Both the position numbers and the translations under genes were made by a program. The notes beneath the pieces are model-generated. The model was not told the origin of the DNA, did no database searches, and saw only the letters and a list, made by a program, of their open reading frames with translations. Positions 1-5,930 of a stretch of 5,991 bases of DNA are shown one piece after another; the first letter of the stretch is position 1; every line of letters starts with the position of its first letter. The DNA is taken from the NCBI GenBank assembly GCA_020846515.1, contig JADLDX010000480.1, forward strand, positions 1 through 5,991, written 5' to 3'. This DNA comes from Pirellulaceae bacterium (GTDB lineage: Bacteria > Planctomycetota > Planctomycetia > Pirellulales > Pirellulaceae).

Positions 1-165
1 GAGCTCACTGTCTTTTGTCTGGAAGGACGCGTGAAGTTCACATCTCAGGGAGTGGCCAAAGAACTTGTTGCTGGCGACATGCTCTATCTTTCAGCTGCTG
101 ATCCGCACGCAGTCGAAGCAGTTGAGGATTCAACCGTGTTGGTCACAATCTTGTTGAAAGCATGA
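1..165 (+). CDS. Small cupin-domain protein, C-terminal part (5' end outside window)
   Basis: The frame is open from the first base and ends at TGA 163-165, giving 54 residues. The visible part reads as the C-terminal half of a single-domain cupin: strands around VFCLEGRVKF, a turn with AGD at residues 24-26, then LYLSAADPHAV with the conserved His at residue 36, and a final hydrophobic strand VLVTILL. The GD...PH pattern is the usual second cupin motif, in which the His is commonly a metal ligand. The first motif and the start lie upstream, so neither substrate nor metal can be judged. Small cupins of this shape are usually about 100-120 residues, so roughly half is missing. It runs in the same direction as the DUF454 gene, 119 bp upstream of it, with no strong terminator between them; co-transcription is possible but unproven. 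Confidence 0.8.
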   Translation, partial: ELTVFCLEGRVKFTSQGVAKELVAGDMLYLSAADPHAVEAVEDSTVLVTILLKA

Positions 166-271
166 CTTACGCGCGCAGAATTGTAGATCTTGTTGATCAA
201 TAGCACTTTGCAGCGATCCATTGGACCACTGTGCTTGGTCTGCAACTGTAGCAACGGCGGAGGATGCTCGC

Positions 272-285
272 TTGAGATGTCTCAA
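272..285. repeat. Perfect 6-bp inverted repeat touching the DUF454 start codon
   Basis: TTGAGA, a 2-base centre TG, then TCTCAA form a perfect dyad whose last base is the A of the ATG at 285. A 2-base loop makes an RNA hairpin strained, so an operator half-site pair, or chance, is as likely as a translational hairpin. It lies between the only GGAGG upstream (259-263) and the start codon. Confidence 0.4.
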
Positions 286-722
286 TGGTTGAAACTGCCC
301 GCGGCGCTAAAGGCCTGCTCTATTGGCTGATGGCTGGTGTGTTCTTTCTTTTGGCAATGCTCGGTGTTGCTTTGCCTGGAATCCCAACCACGCCATTCTT
401 GCTGCTAATGTGTTACTTTTTGTTGCGCGTCTCACCAGCCATGCACGCGAAGGCGATGGCATGGCCACTGGTCGGTGGGCCACTTCGAGATTGGCGAGAT
501 CAGGGTGGAGTACGCCGGAGCGTAAAACATCTCGCTTATGGAATGGTGACCTTGGTGGTCGGTTCCACGCTGATCTTCGGCCAACTCTCGGTTATGCTCA
601 AGATAATCGTTGCGTGCGCTGCGATTTATGGGTTATCCGTCGTCGCTCGTTTGCCAATTGCCCGTGACGAACTCGGCGATCCCGGCGGCGAGTTCAATAA
701 TGCAAGCCCAACGCAAGAGTGA
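285..722 (+). CDS. DUF454 (YbaN-type) inner-membrane protein
   Basis: This 145-residue protein has the DUF454 signature: a first hydrophobic segment (about 11-30) running into LPGIPTTPFLLL (30-41), then a polar loop with RVSPAMHAKA (48-57) and GPLRDWRDQGG (65-75), and two more hydrophobic segments (about 84-98 and 104-121). E. coli YbaN has the same layout, with LPVLPTTPF at the same place. The biochemical role of the family is not established; the location is the cytoplasmic membrane. The tail after about residue 125 is polar and looks dispensable. The ATG at 285 is the first in frame after a stop at 273, but it lacks a well-placed ribosome site, since the nearest GGAGG is 21 bases away. A start at the ATG encoding residue 16 (LMAGVFF) is possible. 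The 3' end overlaps the convergent outer-membrane gene by 29 bp. Confidence 0.82.
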   Translation: MVETARGAKGLLYWLMAGVFFLLAMLGVALPGIPTTPFLLLMCYFLLRVSPAMHAKAMAWPLVGGPLRDWRDQGGVRRSVKHLAYGMVTLVVGSTLIFGQLSVMLKIIVACAAIYGLSVVARLPIARDELGDPGGEFNNASPTQE

Positions 723-1932
723 TTCCGTCGAGTCCTATTGTGCTGTGAGAGTCGACGGGGCCACCAGCGTCGAGCCATAGTTGGCACTCATAGCCAGTAC
801 GTACAAACATGCTTGCAGATTGTCCAATCGCTTGTTGGTACTGGAGTCCTAAGCCAAGTTCCAAGTTGCCGAGAATTTCTCGCTGAATTGCGATGTCCTC
901 CAGTTCGGTCGTATACGCACCCTTCATCTCATAAATTCGCTGTTCGGTTTCACTCACCAACAAAGAAGCCCTCGTTGCTGCAAAGATTCCAAAATTGCTA
1001 GCGCCGAAACCACGTGTCAACTGAGCAGATAGAGTTGGTCCAGCCGCAGCGAGATCAAGGTCGTTCCGGACGACTTCCTCAAGTGTCCCGCCAGCGTTGA
1101 ACACTTCACCGCTGGCTGTTTGTTCCACATCCGCAATGCGGACTCCCATACCCAAAATTGCTTGGGACTGACGCCAACGAAAGAGTTGTGTTGCTTCGAG
1201 GTCGAGCGAACTTAGCTTCAGCGCATGATTGGATACGAACGTCTGTCCAACGTTGGCGTTAGCATTACGAGACAGATTGCCGCCAGCCCCGTACACAAAC
1301 AGATACACCGGCGTCGCTCCCGCCACGGCAGTGACGGCCTCTCGATTGGCCGATTCGTCAAAGCGGAAGTAGGTTGCTCGAAATCCTAGTCCGTTACAGG
1401 ATTGCCAGCCCAACCAAGCTCGCGGTGACAGTTGGTAGTCGTACTCAAACGGCACCAACGTGTTTCCAACGGGCGGGTCCACAATCATGGCCACATTTTG
1501 ATCAAAGTTGGGCCTTATCCAAATCAGTTCCAGTCCTCCATAGAATCCCCTAGCAAATACATTCTGAAACAATCGTTGGTCCTCCTGCCAACTCCCACAC
1601 CCCCCGGTGCCTACGCTCGGTGCGAGACATGGAGCCGACTGTGGTGGCAATGAATAGTATCTCTGATGGATCGGTTGCGGTGAGATCGGTTGTTGAAAAC
1701 TTGAACAGCCATTACCGTCAAATGCTGTTCTTGGTGTCGGTAATCCATGGTTCGGATAGTACGTTTCCCAGCCACGCTGGATTTGTGGAATCGGTGCGTA
1801 TTGTTCAGTCGTTGGCTGGCATAAAAGCGAAGGCCACTGAGATGTCGCCTGGTAGCTACAAGGCTGCGCCATCACCGTGTTCAACTGCAAGAACAGGGCA
1901 CCAACGCCCAAAATGATGCTTCTGATGTCCAT
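694..1932 (-). CDS. Secreted outer-membrane beta-barrel protein (Lpg1974/BBP7-like)
   Basis: The start was placed at 1932 rather than at the upstream ATG 1983. AGGGAGGG lies four bases before the ATG at 1932, and the protein then begins directly with a signal peptide: MDIR, a hydrophobic core, and VMA|Q with cleavage after residue 22. The product has 412 residues. Residues 23 to about 125 form a Pro/Gln/Ser-rich region with five Cys (25, 38, 76, 102, 112). The barrel follows from about 127 (FARGFYGGLELIWIRPNF), with alternating polar/hydrophobic strands, for example SLDLEATQLFRW (242-253), AILGMGVRIADVEQ (258-271), NLELGLGLQY (356-365) and MFVRTGYECQLW (375-386). It ends in GITLALGLHY, a final strand with a terminal aromatic residue as expected for outer-membrane barrels. 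Related planctomycete proteins are annotated as Lpg1974-type or BBP7 outer-membrane proteins; the exact family is uncertain. The role is probably a pore or surface protein. It is divergent from the Rrf2 operon. Confidence 0.75.
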   Translation of the reverse strand: MDIRSIILGVGALFLQLNTVMAQPCSYQATSQWPSLLCQPTTEQYAPIPQIQRGWETYYPNHGLPTPRTAFDGNGCSSFQQPISPQPIHQRYYSLPPQSAPCLAPSVGTGGCGSWQEDQRLFQNVFARGFYGGLELIWIRPNFDQNVAMIVDPPVGNTLVPFEYDYQLSPRAWLGWQSCNGLGFRATYFRFDESANREAVTAVAGATPVYLFVYGAGGNLSRNANANVGQTFVSNHALKLSSLDLEATQLFRWRQSQAILGMGVRIADVEQTASGEVFNAGGTLEEVVRNDLDLAAAGPTLSAQLTRGFGASNFGIFAATRASLLVSETEQRIYEMKGAYTTELEDIAIQREILGNLELGLGLQYQQAIGQSASMFVRTGYECQLWLDAGGPVDSHSTIGLDGITLALGLHY

Positions 1933-1936
1933 GAGG

Positions 1937-1944
1937 CCCTCCCT
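1937..1944 (-). promoter_or_regulatory. Ribosome binding site deciding the start of the outer-membrane protein
   Basis: Read on the minus strand, this is AGGGAGGG, with the GGAGG core five bases before the ATG at 1932-1930. The longer in-frame start at 1983 has no comparable site and would put 17 charged and polar residues before the signal peptide, so 1932 is preferred. Confidence 0.75.
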
Positions 1945-1986
1945 GACCAAATCGCCGACCGCGCTCGAAGAGCGTGCACGCATGCA

Positions 1987-1996
1987 ATATCTGCAC
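1987..1996 (+). repeat. Direct repeat ATATCTGCAC, copy 1
   Basis: This is an exact 10-base match to the copy at 2160-2169, 173 bases away. It lies 55 bases upstream of the outer-membrane protein start. It is a possible regulator site shared by both divergent promoters; chance is not excluded. Confidence 0.4.
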
Positions 1997-2159
1997 TTCC
2001 AGGTGCATTATTCAGCCGGGGTGGCTGTCCCGCGCAGAAAAGGGTGAGAAGAGTTCCGAATTTGCGACCCAGGCCGACGTTTCCGCCACTTTTGCCAGTG
2101 ATTAGTTGCACGCCTCGGAGCGGTTGCAATTGTTAAGAAGCGAATAACCAGCTAAGCTT

Positions 2160-2169
2160 ATATCTGCAC
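2160..2169 (+). repeat. Direct repeat ATATCTGCAC, copy 2
   Basis: This copy lies about 72 bases upstream of the Rrf2 start, close to the promoter-like TATAGT at 2177, and abuts the palindrome TAAGCTTA. It is in the same orientation as copy 1 on the plus strand. Confidence 0.4.
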
Positions 2170-2240
2170 CCACGCGTATAGTTTAAGTCGCCAGCCGAGG
2201 CGGCCCGAGTTTGCTTGTGTCACTGCGATAGGCTCATTGA

Positions 2241-2669
2241 ATGCTTTCTAAAACAGCCGAATATGCCCTCCGTGCGGTAGCCTGCATGGGAAGCCAAGTT
2301 GATAGGCCGCTGTCAGCCAACGTGCTGGCAGAGCAGACCAAAGTTCCGCGTCGCTATCTGACCCGCGTCCTCCAGGACCTGTGCAACGCAGGCTTAGTGC
2401 AATCGCGATCTGGTCCCGGTGGCGGCTACGAGCTGACTTACGCGACGAATAAGCTGACGATTCTGGATGTCATCAACACCGTTGAGCCCATTGCGAGGAT
2501 CAAGAGATGTCCACTTGGGCTAAAGTCCCATACGAGCTTGTGTCCCTTGCACGCGGAACTCGATAAGGCCTACGAAGCCATGGAAAAGGCGTTCGGAGGT
2601 GTGACGATCCGGGACCTCGTCGAATCAACCAGTCCAATTCTGCCGCTTTGCGAAGGTGCTTCGCGATGA
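2241..2669 (+). CDS. Rrf2-family transcriptional regulator with Cys/His ligands
   Basis: This 142-residue cytoplasmic DNA-binding protein has the full Rrf2 layout. It opens with [17 protein letters not shown], continues with the helix-turn-helix around [20 protein letters not shown] (24-43; VPRRYL marks the recognition helix), and has the wing [15 protein letters not shown] (51-65). A dimerisation helix follows from about 105. The cluster-binding loop carries C90, C101 and H104 (RCPLG...LCPLH). In IscR the ligands are C92, C98, C104 and H107, so the outer Cys pair and the His three residues after the last Cys are kept, but the middle Cys is missing; S96 and H97 are near that place. An iron-sulphur, nitric oxide or redox signal is therefore plausible but not shown. 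A weak ribosome site, ATAGG, lies eight bases before the ATG. The stop overlaps the next start as ATGA. It heads the operon and probably controls it, perhaps also the divergent outer-membrane gene. Confidence 0.88.
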   Translation: MLSKTAEYALRAVACMGSQVDRPLSANVLAEQTKVPRRYLTRVLQDLCNAGLVQSRSGPGGGYELTYATNKLTILDVINTVEPIARIKRCPLGLKSHTSLCPLHAELDKAYEAMEKAFGGVTIRDLVESTSPILPLCEGASR

Positions 2670-2917
2670 TTGGCTCGACTCCCAGCTGCTCAAGGCAGAT
2701 CACCGGCTATCACCTCGACGATGAAGGACACTGGGTTGCACAACTATCGTGCGGCCACAATCAGCACGTTCGACACGATCCACCTCTGGTACATCGACCA
2801 TGGGTTCTGTCGCCGGATGGTCGCGACGCAATGCTCGGGTTCGAACTCAATTGCGTAAAGTGTTTAGACGACGCCCCTGCCGACGCTCGGCCGATGACCG
2901 TTGAGGCCACGCGATGA
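2666..2917 (+). CDS. DUF3565 protein, putative small metal-binding protein
   Basis: Eighty-three residues starting at the ATG that overlaps the Rrf2 stop (ATGA). A TTG 18 bases upstream is also in frame but lies inside the Rrf2 coding end, so the ATG is preferred. The body matches my memory of DUF3565: [20 protein letters not shown] (11-30), then [20 protein letters not shown] and LNCVKC. The visible potential ligands are C29, H31, H34, H37 and the pair C63-x2-C66, a pattern suited to zinc or another metal. There is no signal peptide or membrane segment, so it should be cytoplasmic. The family has no established function. Its translational coupling to the regulator suggests an accessory role in sensing or in handling the same stress, which is inference. 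Confidence 0.78.
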   Translation: MIGSTPSCSRQITGYHLDDEGHWVAQLSCGHNQHVRHDPPLVHRPWVLSPDGRDAMLGFELNCVKCLDDAPADARPMTVEATR

Positions 2918-3516
2918 ATCTTAAAAACGTCTTCATTCATTTTCGCCTACTTGCTGTCTTGATGTTGGCATCAGCCTTGGTACTCGGTGACGAGAATCAA
3001 CCGACGAGCCAATCCAAGAGTGAAATTGAAATCTCTCCTCCTAGCACTCCGGAGGAAGCCCGATCACGTGCGAAGCTTTTGCACGAAATGGTGCGTGGTG
3101 CTTTGCAAATTATGCATCGTGATTTCTTCGACGAAGAAAACGCTCATGCCATCCCATCCGCATCGCTCGAAGACGTTTTTCACGAAATGGGTAAGAGCTA
3201 TGACGTGCAGATGAAGTGGCTGACGGTGAATACGGACTTAGTCAACGTCGACCACCAAGCAAAGTCCGCCTTCGAAAAGGCCGCAGTAAAGGAGCTCGCC
3301 GCAGGAAAGCAAATGACAGAAAAAATCGAGGAACGCAGCTACCAATATGCCGGAGCGATTCGCTTGGGATCGCAATGCCTTAAATGCCACGTACCGCGCC
3401 GCACAAGCAATGAAGATAGAACGGCAGGAGTCGTGATCACCATGCCGATTGTTGCTGCACCAAAAGACAATCCAGCGGCAAGCCCCTCTGAAACGACAGG
3501 CGTTCCCGACAAATAG
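2914..3516 (+). CDS. Secreted monohaem c-type cytochrome-like protein, DUF3365 domain
   Basis: This 200-residue protein begins with a signal peptide (about 1-25: basic start, then LLAVLMLASALVLG), so it acts outside the cytoplasmic membrane. A mostly helical region (about 45-150) contains SLEDVFHEMGKSYDVQMKW (84-102), NVDHQAKSAFEKAA (111-124) and SYQYAGAIRLGSQ (142-154). The single haem attachment motif C155-L-K-C158-H159 follows directly. This order, with a tyrosine-rich strand just before one CxxCH near the C-terminus, is that of DUF3365 (Tll0287-like) proteins, which have a PAS-like fold and are suspected redox or gas sensors. H159 should be one axial ligand; the other cannot be assigned (H68, H90 and H114 are candidates). 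The tail after about 180 is Pro/Ser/Thr-rich. The start overlaps the DUF3565 stop as ATGA, with GAGG upstream. It could be a haem sensor or electron carrier serving the exporter. Confidence 0.83.
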   Translation: MNLKNVFIHFRLLAVLMLASALVLGDENQPTSQSKSEIEISPPSTPEEARSRAKLLHEMVRGALQIMHRDFFDEENAHAIPSASLEDVFHEMGKSYDVQMKWLTVNTDLVNVDHQAKSAFEKAAVKELAAGKQMTEKIEERSYQYAGAIRLGSQCLKCHVPRRTSNEDRTAGVVITMPIVAAPKDNPAASPSETTGVPDK

Positions 3517-3573
3517 CTGCTTGCGTTCGCGTGGCAATTGATCTTTCCCAAGTCAGAATCGACAGTCTAGGCA

Positions 3574-4722
3574 ATGATGAAACGCATACTTTTCACCTCC
3601 TTGAAGATCGCGGCAGTTGCAGCGGTTGCTGGCGGGCTGCTCTACTGGAGACTCTGGGCTCCAGTAACAGTGGAGTCCCATGTCGTTGCACGGGGTGCTC
3701 TCGCGTCGGAAGTCATGGGGACGGGCACACTCGAGGCTCGCACGCAAACGATGATCAGCCCTAAGATTGCGGGGCGCATCCTTGAACTGACTGTAGATGA
3801 AGGCGACAAGGTCAAGGCCGGTCAGAAACTGGTAAGCCTTGATGACGCGGAATTGCAGCAGCAAGTTGCCATCGCGGCGGCCAACGTCGAAGTCGCTGAG
3901 GCCAATATTGATCGACTCGAATCGGATCAGGCTCGCGCTGAGGCAGTAGCGAAGCAGGCGACCAGTAGCCATGAGCGGAAGGTGTCGCTCGCTTCGCAGA
4001 GTGCCATTAGCCGCGAAGAACTTGATCAGTCGTTGGAAGCCTTGACCGTGGCCCAAGCCGGTCTTGGAGCAGCCGAATCCGCCATCGTGCAAGGAAAGAA
4101 GTCTCTCCTCGCTGCACAAGAGTTGCTTGCCTACCACAAGGCACGACTTTCAGACACTCTCATCCAGGCCCCGTTTGACGGGCTGGTGATCAAACGGCGT
4201 CGTGAGGTTGGCGACATCGTTGTTCCTGGCACGAATATCCTCACACTCATCTCGATGGATAGCCTATGGATTAGCGCCTGGGTTGATGAAACCGAAATCG
4301 CAAAACTGCGTCTCGAGCAACTGAGTCGGATTGTCTTTCGCTCCGAGCCGCAGCGTTCCTTTCTGGGCAAGGTTGTTCGCATTGGCCGAGAAGCGGACCG
4401 CGAAACGAGAGAGGTGATTGTGGACGTCGAATTACTCGAACGTCCGGAGTACTGGGCGATAGGTCAACGCGCAGAAGTCTACATTGAAAACGGACGATCG
4501 GATGATGCACTAACGGTGCCACTCAAATTTTGCGAGCTCGAGGGAAATAAAGCGACCATATTCGTCCAGCAGTCTGGCGTGGCAAAAGTTCAGACGGTCG
4601 ACGTGATTCTTCGAGCGAGAGATCAGATCGCTGTTAGTAGCGGTGTAAACGAGGGCGATGTCCTGCTTTGCTCACCCGACGGAGCCAAGTTGCGAGACGG
4701 GCAGAAGGTGAAGCTTCCATGA
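3574..4722 (+). CDS. Periplasmic adaptor (membrane fusion protein) of an ABC exporter, HlyD/MacA/DevB type
   Basis: This 382-residue protein has the standard adaptor architecture. An N-terminal membrane anchor spans about 5-26. The first half of the lipoyl (biotinyl-like) domain is at 62-94 (SPKIAGRILELTVDEGDKVK). A long alpha-helical hairpin of Ala/Glu/Gln-rich coiled coil spans about 92-190. The second lipoyl half is at 196-228 (LIQAPFDGLVIKRRREVGD). A beta-barrel domain spans about 229-305 and a membrane-proximal domain runs to the end. It would link the inner-membrane permease to a TolC-like outer-membrane channel, which is not encoded in this window. There are two adjacent ATG codons (3574 and 3577) with only a weak TAGG upstream. 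It follows the haem protein after 57 bp, the one non-overlapping junction in the operon, and overlaps the permease start by ATGA. It is closer in layout to DevB or MacA than to RND adaptors because an ABC permease follows. Confidence 0.9.
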   Translation: MMKRILFTSLKIAAVAAVAGGLLYWRLWAPVTVESHVVARGALASEVMGTGTLEARTQTMISPKIAGRILELTVDEGDKVKAGQKLVSLDDAELQQQVAIAAANVEVAEANIDRLESDQARAEAVAKQATSSHERKVSLASQSAISREELDQSLEALTVAQAGLGAAESAIVQGKKSLLAAQELLAYHKARLSDTLIQAPFDGLVIKRRREVGDIVVPGTNILTLISMDSLWISAWVDETEIAKLRLEQLSRIVFRSEPQRSFLGKVVRIGREADRETREVIVDVELLERPEYWAIGQRAEVYIENGRSDDALTVPLKFCELEGNKATIFVQQSGVAKVQTVDVILRARDQIAVSSGVNEGDVLLCSPDGAKLRDGQKVKLP

Positions 4723-5930
4723 ACTTGGCAATCAAAGATATCAGTTACAACATCGGGCGTTTCGTTCTGACTGCGGTTGGTATCGGAATGTTATTGATGG
4801 TAGTCATGGGCATGGGAGGGATCTATCGTGGAGTTGTCGAGGATGCCACGCTTTTGATCGACCGGCTCGATGCTGACCTGTGGGTCGTGCAGCGAAGTAC
4901 CAGAGGGCCTTTTGCTGAAATCTCTCGCGTTCCTGCCAAGCTCTCGGATCGCGCTTTAGCAGTACCAGGAGTTCGAGTTGCTCGTGAGTTCGTCTATCAC
5001 ACGATCCAGCGACAAGATGGCGATCGAGTTCTACGGATGGCCGTGCTCGGATTGAGCTGGCCGACCGACAAGGGAGACTGGATTCCGTTGGTGGAAGGCC
5101 GCCCGCTTGGTCAGGCACGATTTGAAATCATCGCAGACCAGACGTTGAAGCTTCCCTTGGGGAAACAGATCGAGATTGGCAACGAAGTTTATCTAGTCGT
5201 CGGCATAAGCCGTGGCATGATCAGCTCGGCTGGTGATGGTATTGCATTCTTAAGTTCTGCGGATGCTTTGGCCGTGCAACTCGATGTTCCAGGGGAAGCG
5301 GTTCGCTTGGAGCGTGCAGCTCGCGAATCACGTGGGCGACTGTTTGACGCCGCGATCCAGCAACCTGCACTGCTTGAGAATGCAACCCGTCAATCAGGCC
5401 AACTTCCGGCTATTGCTCGACCATCCATCAGCGCGGTACTGATAACGCTTGAACATCCGTCCGATGCAAAAGCGGTCGCGGAAGTCATCGGAGGTTGGAC
5501 GGATGTGACGGTCTACACAGCGGACGAGCAGCGCAACTTGTTACTAAAAGGATCTGTCGAGAAAGTTCGAAGCCAGATCGGGCTCTTTCGCATTTTGCTG
5601 ACCATCATTGCCACAATCATCATGGCGCTCATCCTTTACACACTCACCTTGGACAAGCTGCACTCCATTGCACTTCTCAAATTGATCGGCGCGTCGAACA
5701 GTGTGCTGCTCGGCTTAATATTGCAGCAGGCACTGATTCTCGGAGCCAGCGGATTTGGGATCGCCTATATCGTTGGCCAGCAGATATTTCCCAAATTTCC
5801 CCGCCGCGTGATCATCACCAGCGAAGACTTGATCCAGCTCGCGATTATCGTTTTCGTTATCTCCATTGCCTCGAGCGCTCTAGGTGTTTGGAAGGCGATG
5901 GTGGTTTCGCCCAATGAGGCCCTCGCATGA
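4719..5930 (+). CDS. ABC transporter permease, FtsX-like (MacB/DevC type, without ATPase domain)
   Basis: The start at ATG 4719 overlaps the adaptor stop as ATGA and has GAAGG upstream; a longer frame from 4668 would lie inside the adaptor gene. The 403 residues show one N-terminal membrane segment (about 13-37), a large periplasmic domain (about 38-285) and three C-terminal segments (about 286-310, 328-354, 370-393), the FtsX/MacB permease layout. LDADLWVVQ (50-58) is typical of DevC-like permeases. LDKLHSIALLKLIGAS (311-326) between segments 2 and 3 corresponds to the cytoplasmic coupling helix (EIGLLKALGA in relatives) that contacts the ATPase. The end, VVSPNEALA, is also typical. MacB has its ATPase fused at the N-terminus; here it is absent, so a separate ATPase is needed, and the next gene should supply it. 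The substrate is unknown; relatives export lipids, peptides or antibiotics. Confidence 0.9.
   Translation: MNLAIKDISYNIGRFVLTAVGIGMLLMVVMGMGGIYRGVVEDATLLIDRLDADLWVVQRSTRGPFAEISRVPAKLSDRALAVPGVRVAREFVYHTIQRQDGDRVLRMAVLGLSWPTDKGDWIPLVEGRPLGQARFEIIADQTLKLPLGKQIEIGNEVYLVVGISRGMISSAGDGIAFLSSADALAVQLDVPGEAVRLERAARESRGRLFDAAIQQPALLENATRQSGQLPAIARPSISAVLITLEHPSDAKAVAEVIGGWTDVTVYTADEQRNLLLKGSVEKVRSQIGLFRILLTIIATIIMALILYTLTLDKLHSIALLKLIGASNSVLLGLILQQALILGASGFGIAYIVGQQIFPKFPRRVIITSEDLIQLAIIVFVISIASSALGVWKAMVVSPNEALA

Larger units (their letters stand above)
1933..2240. promoter_or_regulatory. Divergent promoter region between the outer-membrane gene and the Rrf2 operon
   Basis: No convincing gene lies in these 308 bases. 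Because the flanking genes diverge, both promoters should be here. A TATAGT (2177-2182) and a TTGTTA (2130-2135) followed 17 bases later by TAAGCT are the best promoter-like words facing the Rrf2 gene, but no pair matches the standard hexamers well, and planctomycete promoters often do not. The region holds seven TGCA words (first bases 1975, 1983, 1992, 2004, 2107, 2125, 2165; the first is also within 1933-2240), a 10-bp direct repeat, an inverted pair TGCAC/GTGCA at 1992-1996 and 2003-2007, and the 8-bp palindrome TAAGCTTA (2153-2160). Rrf2 regulators often bind dyads near their own promoter, so one of these may be an operator; this is inference. Confidence 0.55.

Noticed and set aside
224..240. 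GACCA/TGGTC inverted repeat with 7-base loop as a terminator after the cupin gene
   Set aside because: The stem is only five pairs and no T-run follows, so there is no real support for termination here.
738..1001. 87-codon plus-strand frame after the DUF454 gene
   Set aside because: It is antisense to the outer-membrane barrel coding sequence and does not resemble a protein family.
1932..1983. Longer N-terminus of the outer-membrane protein from ATG 1983
   Set aside because: It would place a polar, charged stretch before the signal peptide, and a strong AGGGAGGG precedes the ATG at 1932 instead.
1881..2129. 82-codon open frame on the minus strand spanning the divergent promoter region
   Set aside because: It overlaps the signal-peptide end of the outer-membrane gene, has no ribosome site and no recognisable domain.
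3517..3573. Separate promoter or terminator between the haem protein and the adaptor genes
   Set aside because: No hairpin with T-run and no convincing promoter hexamers are visible in the 57 bases; read-through is the simpler view.
3553..4137. 194-codon open frame on the minus strand opposite the adaptor gene
   Set aside because: It is antisense to a clear HlyD-type coding region, has no recognisable domain and a shadow-like composition.
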